Assembly (NCBI RefSeq): GCF_025938095.1
Contig: NZ_JAPCZF010000002.1
Coordinates: forward strand, 434,001-498,000
DNA from: Novosphingobium sp. JCM 18896
Lineage (GTDB): Bacteria > Pseudomonadota > Alphaproteobacteria > Sphingomonadales > Sphingomonadaceae
DNA length: 64,000 bases
Direction: 5' to 3'
Shown here: in pieces, positions 1 through 11,900 of the stretch
Layout: every line of letters starts with the position of its first letter
Numbering within the stretch: the stretch's first letter is position 1
The notes under the pieces: generated by a model
Seen by the model: only the letters and a program-made list of their open reading frames with translations
Told to the model about the DNA's origin: nothing
The model's database searches: none
Made by a program: the position numbers and the translations under genes

Positions 1-361
1 GCCGCCCGAGCCCGTCACCCGCGTCGGGATCGAGCGCGGTGAACACCGCGAGCTGCAACGGCGCGGTGTCGAGCCCGGCGAGGACCAGCCGCTCGTACTC
101 GGCCCGGCGTTCGTCGTAGACCGCCGCCGCCTCGGCATTCGTCACGGCGAACTGCGCGCGCACCTGGGCACGCAGTCCCCCGTCCTCGACCCGGATCACC
201 CGCCAGGGCCGCGAATTGCCGACCGAGGGCGACAGTTCCATCGCCGCGTGCAGCCGCGCGATCAGATCTTCCGCCACCGGCCGCGGCTGGAACTCGCGCA
301 CGTCGCGCCGCCAGGCGAGCAGGCGGTGGAGCACTTCGCGATCGGACGGGGTGAACTGCAT
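1..361 (-). CDS. bluB: 5,6-dimethylbenzimidazole synthase (BluB), C-terminus cut by window edge
   Basis: Reading in from the left edge, the minus strand encodes about 120 residues starting MQFTPSDREVLHRLLAWRRD. The family is recognisable from the WRRDVREF start, the SPSVGNSRPWR flavin-binding stretch and the GLDTAPLQLAVFT segment followed by LDPDAGDGLGR, all characteristic of BluB, a nitroreductase-fold enzyme. BluB cannibalises reduced FMN with oxygen to make 5,6-dimethylbenzimidazole, the lower ligand of cobalamin. The rest of the gene lies outside the window. A B12-dependent methionine synthase is encoded a few kilobases away, so the organism uses B12, but there is no operon link. A plain nitroreductase is the alternative; the motifs favour BluB. 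Confidence 0.85.
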   Translation of the reverse strand, partial: MQFTPSDREVLHRLLAWRRDVREFQPRPVAEDLIARLHAAMELSPSVGNSRPWRVIRVEDGGLRAQVRAQFAVTNAEAAAVYDERRAEYERLVLAGLDTAPLQLAVFTALDPDAGDGLGR

Positions 362-442
362 CGCGATCCCTCAACGCGCTTCGCCGCGGCCTGCCAAGCG
401 AAATCGCGCGGAACACCGCGACGTTCCCGCCATTATCCTCGC

Positions 443-994
443 ATGACGCGCGTGCTCTTCTGGCAGCGGATCGATCTGCCCGGTCTCGAACGGCTCGAAC
501 TTTCGGCGGAGCCCGAGGGAATCACCGCGCGATCGACGGTGCTCTGCCAGGGCGAAGGCGGGTTTCGCCTCGATCACGTCTGGCAGCTTTCCCCCGATTG
601 GCGCGCGCTGTCGGTCGCCGTCGAGCGCTGGGATGCGCAAGGGCACGGTCGGCTGCTGCTCGAACGCACGGACGACGGCTGGCGCGTCGACGGCTTGCCG
701 CGCCCCGATCTCGACGGCGCCGAGGAACCCGACCTTTCGGTCACGCCGTTCTGCAACAGCTTCCCGATCCGCCGCTTGCCCGAAGGGCCAGGCGCCAGCC
801 TGACGCTCGACACGGCCTTCATCGACGGGCCGGCGCTCACCGTCGCGCGCTCGCGCCAGCGCTACCACCGACAGGGCCCGGGACGCTGCCGTTATGTCGA
901 TCTCGGGCTGTCGGCGGGCTTCGAGGCCGATCTCCAAATCGACGACGACGGCTTGGTGCTCCGCTACGAGCACCTGTTCGAACGCCTGGACTAA
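443..994 (+). CDS. putative glycolipid-binding domain protein (DUF1089 / COG3554-like)
   Basis: A 183-residue soluble protein with no signal peptide or membrane segment. It resembles the DUF1089 'putative glycolipid-binding' family: an N-terminal WQRIDLPGLERLEL, a central segment with W, D and G residues, CNSFPIRRLP near the middle, and a C-terminal YRRQG/CRYVDLGL-like strand pattern. The ATG at 443 was chosen over upstream starts because only from there does the sequence match the family; the upstream extension reads antisense to bluB. Its stop overlaps the stop of convergent gltX by four bases. The true biochemical role of this family is unproven. Confidence 0.7.
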   Translation: MTRVLFWQRIDLPGLERLELSAEPEGITARSTVLCQGEGGFRLDHVWQLSPDWRALSVAVERWDAQGHGRLLLERTDDGWRVDGLPRPDLDGAEEPDLSVTPFCNSFPIRRLPEGPGASLTLDTAFIDGPALTVARSRQRYHRQGPGRCRYVDLGLSAGFEADLQIDDDGLVLRYEHLFERLD

Positions 995-2331
995 GCCGAA
1001 GCGGCGCTCCGCAAGCGTGCGACGGCCACGTCGCGCCCGATCAGCGGCAGCAGCGCGGCCATGTCGGGTCCGTGATCACGCCCGGTCAGCGCCTGGCGCA
1101 GCGGCAGGAACAGCGGCTTGCCCTTGCGGCCCGTGGCTTGCTTGAGTTCGCCGGTCAGCTCCTGCCAAACGCTATCGCTCCACGGCACGGCGGCGAGCGT
1201 ATCGGCCGCGAGTTCGAGATAGCCCTGGGTCTCGCCGTCGAAGGCCGGCGCATCGACGGCACCGGTGACGATCTGCCACCATTCGGCCGCCTCGCCGATA
1301 TGCGCGAGGTTCGGGCGGATCGCGTCCCACCCGGCTTCGCTCATGCCTTCGGGCAGAAGGTGCGCGACGCGGGCGAAAGGCAGGTCGTGAACCACCGCGG
1401 CGTTGATCCGCTGCAGCTCGGCCTCGTCGAAACGCGCTGGCGCGCGGCCGAAGCGCGAGAGGTCGAAGCTCGCCGCCAGCGCCGCCGCGTCGAGCGCGGG
1501 ATCGACCGGATCGGACGTGCCCAGCCGCGCGAGCAGCGCGATCAGCGCCTCGGGCTCGATCCCGGCCTCGCGCAGTTCGGCCATGCCCAGCGAGCCGAGT
1601 CGCTTCGACAGCTTGCCCTCGGTGCCGACGAGCAGCGCGGTATGGCTGAAGTTCGGCGCCGGCGCGCCAAGCGCGGCGAACATCTGCAGCTGGACCGCGG
1701 TGTTCGAGACGTGATCCTCACCGCGCAGCACGTCGGTGACGCCCATGGCGACGTCGTCGATCGCCGAGGGCAGCATGTAGAGCCACGAATCGTCGGCGCG
1801 GCGGACGACCGGATCGCTCATCTGCCGCGGATCGAAATGCTGCGGCCCGCGCACGCCGTCGGTCCATTCGATGGATTGCTCGTGATCGAGCAGGAAGCGC
1901 CAGTGCGGCCGCTCGCCGCCGGCCCACTTGGCGGCGTGGTCGGCCTCGGTCAGCTTCAGCGCGGCGCGATCGTAGATCGGCGGCAGGCCGCGACCGAGCA
2001 GGACCTTGCGCTTGAGCTCGAGCTCCTGCGCGCTCTCGTAGCAGCGATAGACGCGGCCGGCCTCGCAGAGCTTGGCGAATTCGCGTTCGTAGAGATCGAA
2101 GCGCGCCGACTGCCGCTCCTCGCCGTCGGGCACGAGCCCGAGCCAGGCGAGATCGGCACGGATGCCCTCGACATATTCCTCCCTGCTACGCTCGGCATCG
2201 GTATCGTCGATACGCAGCAGGAAACGGCCGCCGTGCTTCTTGGCGAGTAGCCAGTTGTGCAGCGCCGTGCGCACGTTGCCGACGTGCAGCGTGCCCGTGG
2301 GCGAGGGCGCGAAACGGGTGACCGTGCTCAT
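991..2331 (-). CDS. gltX: glutamate--tRNA ligase
   Basis: A 446-residue class I aminoacyl-tRNA synthetase that charges tRNA-Glu in the cytoplasm. The N-terminus MSTVTRFAPSPTGTLHVGNV carries the HIGH-equivalent (PTGTLHVGN), and KLSKR is the KMSKS-equivalent loop. The length is slightly short of the usual 460-480 residues. The ATG at 2331 gives the exact family N-terminus and overlaps the last four bases of upstream nadE, so the two are probably co-transcribed and translationally coupled. Alphaproteobacteria often carry two GltX paralogues, one favouring tRNA-Gln; which this is cannot be told from sequence alone. Confidence 0.95.
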   Translation of the reverse strand: MSTVTRFAPSPTGTLHVGNVRTALHNWLLAKKHGGRFLLRIDDTDAERSREEYVEGIRADLAWLGLVPDGEERQSARFDLYEREFAKLCEAGRVYRCYESAQELELKRKVLLGRGLPPIYDRAALKLTEADHAAKWAGGERPHWRFLLDHEQSIEWTDGVRGPQHFDPRQMSDPVVRRADDSWLYMLPSAIDDVAMGVTDVLRGEDHVSNTAVQLQMFAALGAPAPNFSHTALLVGTEGKLSKRLGSLGMAELREAGIEPEALIALLARLGTSDPVDPALDAAALAASFDLSRFGRAPARFDEAELQRINAAVVHDLPFARVAHLLPEGMSEAGWDAIRPNLAHIGEAAEWWQIVTGAVDAPAFDGETQGYLELAADTLAAVPWSDSVWQELTGELKQATGRKGKPLFLPLRQALTGRDHGPDMAALLPLIGRDVAVARLRSAASA

Positions 2332-3983
2332 GCCGTGCGGAACGCGTGGGTGATCGGATAGCGGCGGTCGCGGCCGAAGTTGCGCGTGCCGAGCTTGACC
2401 CCCGGGGGCGCCTGGCGGCGCTTGTACTCGGCCAGGTGGAGCAGGCGTTCGATGCGCGTCACCGTGGGCTTGTCGAAGCCTTCGGAGACGAGCTGGTCGA
2501 CGCTCTTCTCGTGCTCGACGAGGCCGAGCAGGATCGGGTCGAGCACCTCGTAGGGCGGCAGCGAATCCGAATCCTTCTGGTCGGGGCGCAGCTCGGCACT
2601 CGGCGGCTTGACGATAATGTTCTCGGGAATGACCACGCCCTTGGCGCCGAGCCCGATCTTCGGGCGGTGCTGGTTGCGCCACTTCGAGATCGCGAAGACG
2701 GTCATCTTGTAGGCGTCCTTGATCGGGTTGTAGCCACCCGCCATGTCGCCGTAGATCGTCGCGTAGCCGACGCTCATCTCGCTCTTGTTGCCCGTGGTCA
2801 TCAGCATGTGGCCGAACTTGTTCGACAGCGCCATCAGGGTCACGCCGCGCACGCGCGACTGCAGGTTCTCCTCGGTGATGTCGACGGCCCGGTCGGCGAA
2901 GCTGCCCGCGAGCATCTCGTCGAAACCGGCGACCGCCGGCTGGATCGGGATCACGTCGTGGCGGATGCCGAGCGCCTTGCAGCAGGCCGCGGCGTCGTCG
3001 AGGCTTTCCTGGCTGGTGAAGCGGCTGGGCAGCATGACCGCCCAGACGCGGTCGGGGCCGAGCGCGTCGGCGGCGATCGCCGCGCAGATCGCGCTGTCGA
3101 TGCCGCCCGACATGCCGAGCACCACGCCGGGGAAGCGGTTGCGATCGACATAGTCGCGCAGCGCCATGGTCATGGCGCAGTAGATGTCCTCGGGATGATC
3201 GGCGAGTTGGGCGATCTCGCCCCGATCGCAGCGCCAGCCCTGCGCGGTCTTGGTCCAGCGGGTCTCGACCGCCTGCTCTTCCCAGTCGCGCATCTGCACG
3301 GCGAGGCCGCCGTCGCCGTTGACCACGAAGCTGGCACCGTCGAAGACCAGTTCGTCCTGGCCGCCGACGCGGTTGAGATAGGCCAGCGGCAGGCCGGTAT
3401 CGACCGCGCGGCGCTTGGCCACGCCATCGATGCGCAGGGTGTCCTTGTCGATCTCGTAGGGGCTGCCGTTGATGCAGACGAAGATCTCGGCGCCGAAATC
3501 GGCAAGGTGGCGGCAGACGTCGGGCTGCCAGATGTCCTCGCAGATGGGCACGCCGATCATGGTACCGCGCACGATGATCGGCTCGGGCAGCGGCCCGGGC
3601 TGGAACAGCCGCATCTCGTCGAAGGTGCCGTAATTGGGCAGCTCGCGCTTGAACCGCGTCGCGGCGATCTTGCCCTGGTCGAGCAGGGCGACACCGTTGT
3701 GCAAGGCGCCGTCGCGCACGAAGACCGAACCGACCAGCATCGCCGGGCCGCCGTCGTTGGTCGCCTGGGCCAGCTTCTCGAGCTCGGCCTGGGCGCGCTC
3801 GATCAGCGCGGGCTTGAGGATCAGGTCCTCGGGCGGATAGCCGATGAGCTGGAGTTCGGGGAAAGCGATCAGGTCCGAGCCTTTCGCCTTGGCGCGCGCG
3901 GCCAGCATGCCCGCCGCATTGCCGGCAAGGTCACCGACCGACTGGTTGAGCTGGGCGAGCGTGATCTTGAGCGTATCGGGCAT
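2328..3983 (-). CDS. nadE: glutamine-dependent NAD+ synthetase
   Basis: A 551-residue two-domain enzyme that amidates nicotinic acid adenine dinucleotide to NAD+. The N-terminal nitrilase-type glutaminase shows the Glu-Lys-Cys triad context: FPELQLIGYPPEDL, FKRELPNYGTFDE and PICEDIWQPDV. The C-terminal synthetase has the ATP pyrophosphatase P-loop GMSGGIDSA and the ATTGNKSE-like loop (MTTGNKSEMSVGYATIYGD). Full length for the family. It is first in a nadE-gltX pair with a four-base overlap. It lies downstream of the lipoprotein gene but is separated from it by a strong terminator, so it likely has its own promoter. Confidence 0.96.
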   Translation of the reverse strand: MPDTLKITLAQLNQSVGDLAGNAAGMLAARAKAKGSDLIAFPELQLIGYPPEDLILKPALIERAQAELEKLAQATNDGGPAMLVGSVFVRDGALHNGVALLDQGKIAATRFKRELPNYGTFDEMRLFQPGPLPEPIIVRGTMIGVPICEDIWQPDVCRHLADFGAEIFVCINGSPYEIDKDTLRIDGVAKRRAVDTGLPLAYLNRVGGQDELVFDGASFVVNGDGGLAVQMRDWEEQAVETRWTKTAQGWRCDRGEIAQLADHPEDIYCAMTMALRDYVDRNRFPGVVLGMSGGIDSAICAAIAADALGPDRVWAVMLPSRFTSQESLDDAAACCKALGIRHDVIPIQPAVAGFDEMLAGSFADRAVDITEENLQSRVRGVTLMALSNKFGHMLMTTGNKSEMSVGYATIYGDMAGGYNPIKDAYKMTVFAISKWRNQHRPKIGLGAKGVVIPENIIVKPPSAELRPDQKDSDSLPPYEVLDPILLGLVEHEKSVDQLVSEGFDKPTVTRIERLLHLAEYKRRQAPPGVKLGTRNFGRDRRYPITHAFRTA

Positions 3984-4032
3984 GGCGGTCTGATGCCGCC
4001 CCCCATCCGGTCATGCAAACGTTTTGCGTCGT

Positions 4033-4066
4033 GCAAACAAAAAGCCCTCCCGAGGCGGGAGGGCTT
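4033..4066 (-). terminator. rho-independent terminator after the small lipoprotein gene
   Basis: A perfect 10-base stem (AAGCCCTCCC at 4042-4051 with GGGAGGGCTT at 4057-4066, five-base loop) is followed on the minus strand by TTTGTTTG. The U-rich tail is on the minus-strand side, so it terminates the lipoprotein transcript before nadE. A second GC hairpin (CCCGG...CCGGG) lies between this stem and the lipoprotein stop. Confidence 0.85.
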
Positions 4067-4121
4067 CTGCTTGGCCGCGGCGGCCAGATGGCCCGGTGAG
4101 CCCGCCGGGCGAGGCCAGGCT

Positions 4122-4406
4122 TTAGTGCTTGGCGGCGTCGGTCTTCTTCTCGGCGCTCATCGTCGCGGCTTCGGCCGCGCCGGAAGCAGCGGCACCGGCT
4201 TCCGAAGCGGCAGCGGCGGCATCGCCCGCGGCCTCCGAGGCATCGGCCACCGGCGTGGCGGCGGCATCGGCGGTGTTCATCGCTTCCTCGGCCGGCATTT
4301 CGACGTTTTCGGCCTGGGCCTCTTCGCTGGCCTTGTCCGAGCTGCCGCAAGCCGACAACGCCAAGGCGGCGATGGAAGCGAATGCGGCGTAAGCGATCTT
4401 CTTCAT
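4122..4406 (-). CDS. small Ala-rich lipoprotein, hypothetical
   Basis: A 94-residue protein. MKKIAYAAF starts a short signal sequence ending in the lipobox ALSAC, with the acylated Cys at residue 20. The mature part is very low complexity (Ala, Glu, Asp, Ser; repeated AAGDAAAAASEAGAAASGAAEAA-type blocks) and ends KKTDAAKH. The ATG at 4406 is preferred over an upstream start because it begins directly with the basic n-region and has AAAAGGGAT upstream as ribosome binding site. It is monocistronic and closed by the terminator. Ala-rich small lipoproteins of this kind are common in sphingomonads, but no function is known to me. Confidence 0.75.
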   Translation of the reverse strand: MKKIAYAAFASIAALALSACGSSDKASEEAQAENVEMPAEEAMNTADAAATPVADASEAAGDAAAAASEAGAAASGAAEAATMSAEKKTDAAKH

Positions 4407-4575
4407 GCTAATCCCTTTTCGACTGGCGTGACGCAGTGCGGCCACGATCCGTGGAAACCCGCCCCCCTGCGGGCGCGGACACTAGTCGAGCCTCCAATAC
4501 ATCGCAAACGGCAATGGTTCCCGGCAGGACGGCTTCGGCGTTCCCCGTATATCTACCTAAACGGGTCGGGTTGAA

Positions 4576-4601
4576 GTCATATAAAGATTTCTTTATATGA
4601 C
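4576..4601. promoter_or_regulatory. 26-base perfect palindrome, likely operator of the metF-metH operon
   Basis: GTCATATAAAGA (4576-4587) and TCTTTATATGAC (4590-4601) form a perfect 12-base inverted repeat around TT. It is strikingly AT-rich in a GC-rich region and abuts the ArsR-methyltransferase gene. A TTGAAG (4571) to TATATG (4594) promoter with 17-base spacing overlaps it. The layout suggests autoregulation by the adjacent ArsR-family protein. A/T-rich palindromes of this type are reported for ArsR-family methionine-cycle regulators (SahR/SamR); the match to those is from memory. Confidence 0.75.
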
Positions 4602-4608
4602 CCTTGCA

Positions 4609-5619
4609 ATGAAGATCGATCCCCTCCTGCGCGCTCTGGCGGACCCGACGCGGCTGCGCATCATGCGCCTGCTCAGCGCCATGGAGCTGGCCGTGGGAGA
4701 GCTCGCCCAGGTCCTAGCGCAAAGCCAGCCGCGCGTCTCGCGCCACGTGCGCATCCTCTGCGACGCAGGCCTGGCCGAGCGGCGCAAGGAGGGCTCCTGG
4801 GTGTTCCTGCGCAGCGCCATCGCCGAGCCGCGCGGGCCGTCGTCCTCCCCGTCGCTGGGCAGCGCCGCCGCCGGCTTGCTCGCCGCGGCCGAACGCGACG
4901 ACGCCGGCTTCGCCGCGCGCTGCGGCGAGGATCGCCGCCACCTCGCCGCGATCCGCGCCTCGCGCGAAACCAGCGCCGAGGCCTATTTCGCCCGCCACGC
5001 CGAGGAATGGGACACCTTGCGCTCGCTGCATTCGCCCGACGGCCCGGTCGAGGCGGCGCTGGCGCGCGCGCTGGGAGAAGGCGATCTCGGTTCGCTGCTC
5101 GACATCGGTACGGGCACCGGCCGCATGGCCGAACTGTTCGCGCCGCGCAGCCGCCACATCACCGGGCTCGACAAGAGCCCCGAGATGCTACGCATCGCCC
5201 GCGCCCGGCTGCAGAACATCCCGGCCGAACAGGTCTCGCTGGTCCAGGGCGAATTCGGCGCCCTGCCCTTCGCCGACGCCAGCTTCGACACCGTGCTGTT
5301 CCACCAGGTGCTGCACTATGCGCTCGAACCCGAAGTTGCTCTGGCCGAAGCCGCGCGCGTCGCGCGGCCCGGCGGGCGCATCGCCGTGGTCGATTTTGCC
5401 GCGCACGACCGCGAGGAGCTGCGCGAGCGGCACGCGCATGCCCGCCTCGGCTTTTCCGACGAGCAGATGCTCGCGCTGCTGGCCGATGCCGGGCTCGCGC
5501 CCGAGCCGGCGATCGCGCTGCCCGGCACGCCGCTGACGGTAAAAATCTGGACGGCGCGACAGGATACGCGCAGGGGACCCGACGAAATGACCAAGACCGA
5601 GAAGACCGCCGGCCGATGA
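4609..5619 (+). CDS. ArsR-family regulator fused to a SAM-dependent methyltransferase domain
   Basis: About 336 residues. Residues 1-90 are an ArsR winged helix (LADPTRLRIMRLL, then SQPRVSRHVRILCDAGL as recognition helix, then the RRKEGSWVFL wing). The C-terminal half is a class I methyltransferase-like domain with the motif I LLDIGTGTGRMAEL and a GLDKSPEML acidic loop. The domain may sense SAM or S-adenosylhomocysteine rather than methylate. It heads the metF-metH operon; its stop overlaps the metF ATG (ATGA). ATG 4609 is preferred because the other in-frame ATG (4597) lies inside the palindrome and possible -10 box; no clear Shine-Dalgarno exists for either, so a leaderless message is possible. 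Confidence 0.85.
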   Translation: MKIDPLLRALADPTRLRIMRLLSAMELAVGELAQVLAQSQPRVSRHVRILCDAGLAERRKEGSWVFLRSAIAEPRGPSSSPSLGSAAAGLLAAAERDDAGFAARCGEDRRHLAAIRASRETSAEAYFARHAEEWDTLRSLHSPDGPVEAALARALGEGDLGSLLDIGTGTGRMAELFAPRSRHITGLDKSPEMLRIARARLQNIPAEQVSLVQGEFGALPFADASFDTVLFHQVLHYALEPEVALAEAARVARPGGRIAVVDFAAHDREELRERHAHARLGFSDEQMLALLADAGLAPEPAIALPGTPLTVKIWTARQDTRRGPDEMTKTEKTAGR

Positions 5620-6517
5620 CCGCCCCGATCGAAAGCTATCGCGCCCACGCCACCCCACTGTTCGCCGACGTCGCGGGCGACATCGACGTGTCGTTCGAAT
5701 TCTTCCCGCCCAAGACCGAGAAGATGGAAGAGACCCTGTGGGAGTCGATCGAGACGCTCTCGCCGCTCCACCCGCGCTTCGTCTCGGTGACCTACGGCGC
5801 CGGCGGCTCGACGCGCGAACGCACGCACAACACGGTCGCGCGGATCGCGCGCGAGACCGCGATCCCGGCCGCCGCGCACCTGACCTGCGTCGATGCCACC
5901 AAGGAAGAGATCGACCGCATCGCCCAGGACTATTGGCAGGCCGGCGTGCGCCACATCGTCGCGCTGCGCGGTGATCCGCCGCGCGCGGGCGAGAAGTACC
6001 AGACGCATCCGGGCGGCTACGAGAACGCTGCCGACCTGGTCGCCGGCCTGACCAAGCTGCACCCGTTCGAGATCTCGGTCGCCGCCTATCCCGAGTGCCA
6101 CCCGGATTCGCCGCATGCCGCGGCCGACCTCGACAATCTCAAGCGCAAGATCGACAACGGCGCGACGCGCGCGATCACGCAGTTCTTCTTCGAACCCGAC
6201 ACCTTCTTCCGCTTCCGCGACGACGCCGCCAAGGCCGGCATCGACGCCGAGATCGTCCCCGGCATCATGCCGGTGATGAACTATGCCTCGGTCGTGCGCA
6301 TGTCGGGCATGTGCGGCACCCAGGTGCCCGGCTGGATGGAGCGCCTGTTCGAAGGCCTCGACGACCGCCCCGCCGCGCGCCAGCTCGTATCCGCGACCTT
6401 GGCGGCCGAGCTGTCGCGCCGGCTCTATGCCGGCGGCGTCCGCCAGTTCCATTTCTACACCTTGAACCGCGCAGAACTGGCCTATGCCATCTGCCACCTG
6501 CTGGGAGTGCGGCCGCG

Positions 6518-6521
<4 letters not shown>
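5616..6521 (+). CDS. metF: methylenetetrahydrofolate reductase
   Basis: A 301-residue FAD-dependent TIM-barrel enzyme that reduces 5,10-methylene-THF to 5-methyl-THF, the methyl donor for MetH. Family landmarks are SFEFFPPKTEKMEE, SVTYGAGGSTRERT, HLTCVDAT, ALRGDPP, SVAAYPECHPDS, ITQFFFEPDTFFRFRD and the C-terminal QFHFYTLNRAELAYAICHLLG. The start ATG overlaps the regulator's stop by four bases and the stop overlaps metH1 likewise, so the operon is translationally coupled. Full length. Confidence 0.97.
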
Positions 6522-7579
<1,058 letters not shown>

Positions 7580-7583
7580 GGCG

Positions 7584-8125
7584 ATGTTCGACATCGCGGG
7601 TTGGAATATTCGGGAAGCGGGCGCCGACGATGCGCCAGCGCTGGCGCTCGTCGGCAGCGCGACGATCCTCGAAACCTATGCCGGCCTGCTCGAAATCGCC
7701 GACATGCTGGACTTCTGCGCGACGCAGCATAGCGCGCAAGCCTATCGCCGCTACATCGACGGCGGGGCGCAGGCCTGGCTGGCGGAAGCGCAAGGGACCG
7801 GCGTTCCGCTCGGCTATGCGCTGCTCTGCCCGCCCGAACTCGACGACGCGCGCGAAGGCGACATCGAGCTCAAGCGAATCTACGCGCTGACCCGGATGCA
7901 GGGCACCGGCCTCGGGCGAGCCTTGATGGACAAGGCGCTGGCGACCTGCTCCGGTTACGATCGTCTTCTGCTGGGCGTTCATTCGCGCAACACGCGTGCG
8001 CTGGCGTTCTACGAGCGCCAGGGCTTCGCCCAGATCGGCACGCGCGGCTTCCTCGTCGGCAAGGTCGAACACCACGACTTCGTGCTCGCCCGCCCTCTCA
8101 AAACTTCCGTCCAACTGGATCAGGC

Positions 8126-8129
<4 letters not shown>
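7584..8129 (+). CDS. GNAT-family N-acetyltransferase
   Basis: A 181-residue GNAT protein. It has the typical beta4-alpha3 region [26 protein letters not shown], containing the acetyl-CoA pyrophosphate loop Q-G-T-G-L-G, and the C-terminal [17 protein letters not shown] signature. It lies four bases after metH1 and overlaps metH2 by four bases, so it is an integral part of the operon. The substrate is unknown. Its conserved placement between the two MetH halves, if confirmed in relatives, would suggest a role tied to methionine metabolism; it could equally be a passenger gene. Confidence 0.88.
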
Positions 8130-10780
<2,651 letters not shown>

Positions 10781-10781
10781 T

Positions 10782-10914
10782 ATCCTCCCCGGCACGGGGA
10801 GGTGGCAGCCCGCAGGGCTGACGGAGGGGGCTATCGGCTAAACGCGGCGTAAGCCTGCGAGCCCCCTCCACCACCCGCTACGCGGGCGGTCCCCCTCCCC
10901 GTTCCGGGGAGGAT
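10782..10914. repeat. long imperfect palindromic intergenic repeat, copy 1
   Basis: ATCCTCCCCGG at 10782 is the exact reverse complement of CCGGGGAGGAT ending at 10914. The interior arms (GGGGAGGTGGCAGC...GACGGAGGGGGCT against AGCCCCCTCCACCACCCGCTACGCGGG...CCCCTCCCC) also pair over most of their length. It fills the gap between convergent metH2 and an SDR gene, so its stem-loop can act as a two-way terminator. A related element is found at 18717-18838. Such elements are dispersed in sphingomonad and related genomes. Confidence 0.85.
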
Positions 10915-10916
10915 AA

Positions 10917-11783
10917 TTACCCCCGTACGCCGTCGACCAGCTTCTCGCTCTCCTGCCAGAACCGCGCGACCGCCTCGGCATCGTCGACCTGCGGGTGCGG
11001 GGCACGCGGCGCGCGCTTTTCCCAGTAGCCGCCGCTGCTGCGGCCGGCCTCGTCGCCCAGCGCCAGCCAGATCAGCGTGTCCGCACCCTCGGCGACGGTC
11101 AGCTTGGCCAGCTTCTCGGTGTGCACGCGCGTCTCGGCCGGGGCATTGTCGAAGAACGGCGTGTCGGTGGCGCCCGGCGCCATCGCGTGGGCGACGATGC
11201 CGCTGCCGTCGAGCCGCGACGCCAGCGCGCGGGCGAACAGCACGTTGGCCAGCTTGCCCGTGCAATAGGCGAGGCCCGGATTGAACCGCGTGAGGTTCTG
11301 CATGTCGGCGAAATCGACCGGCAGACCCATCTCGCTGGCGTCCGAGGCGGTCATGACGATCCGCGTCGCGCCAGCGGGCGCATCGGCCGCGGCCGCGCGC
11401 AGCAGCGGTTCGAGCCCCTGGGTCAGCGCGAAGGGGCCGAGGTGGTTGCCCGCGAAATTGGCTTCGAGGCCTTCGCCGGTCATCTCCAGCCGGTCGGTCA
11501 TGCCGCCGGCGTTGTTGACCAGCAGGTCGAGCCGATCGGTGCGCGCGGCGACGTCTTGCGCCAACCGGTCAGCCTCCGCGATCAGCGAGAGGTCCGCGCG
11601 CAGCATCTCGACCGAACCGCCTTCGGCCGCTGCGGCGATCTCGGCCTCAGCCGAAGCCATGCGCGCCGGATCGCGTCCCGTGGCGATGACCCGCCAGCCC
11701 GCGCCGACGAGCGCTTTCGCGACCTCCTTGCCGATGCCCGAACTCGCCCCGGTCACCACTGCCACTTTCTGCCTGTCGCTCAT
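10917..11783 (-). CDS. short-chain dehydrogenase/reductase
   Basis: A 288-residue classical/extended SDR. It has the NAD(P)-binding TGASSGIG at the N-terminus, DLLVNNAGG, a serine in MTASDAS and the catalytic YCTGK (Y-x-x-x-K). The sequence resembles retinol-dehydrogenase/WW-oxidoreductase-like SDRs (ANFAGNHLGPFALT). The ATG at 11783 begins MSDRQKVAVVTG, the expected distance before the glycine motif. The gene ends in the palindromic repeat, faces metH2, and is divergent from the phosphotransferase-like gene with about 117 bases between them. Substrate unknown. Confidence 0.88.
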   Translation of the reverse strand: MSDRQKVAVVTGASSGIGKEVAKALVGAGWRVIATGRDPARMASAEAEIAAAAEGGSVEMLRADLSLIAEADRLAQDVAARTDRLDLLVNNAGGMTDRLEMTGEGLEANFAGNHLGPFALTQGLEPLLRAAAADAPAGATRIVMTASDASEMGLPVDFADMQNLTRFNPGLAYCTGKLANVLFARALASRLDGSGIVAHAMAPGATDTPFFDNAPAETRVHTEKLAKLTVAEGADTLIWLALGDEAGRSSGGYWEKRAPRAPHPQVDDAEAVARFWQESEKLVDGVRG

Positions 11784-11900
11784 GTCTCGTCCCATCGTTG
11801 CCAACGGACCTTGGCCGCCACCGGCGCGGGGAGCAAGCCGTTCCCCTCGGGGCAAGTGTGGATCGCGCCGCGCCTATTTCGTCCCGGCCGGGCTTCTGTC

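Noticed and set aside
2346..4574. 742-residue plus-strand open frame
   Set aside because: Lies opposite nadE and the lipoprotein gene; no recognisable domain.
4407..4596. SAM or SAH riboswitch ahead of the methionine operon
   Set aside because: No conserved riboswitch core seen; the gap is explained by a protein operator palindrome.
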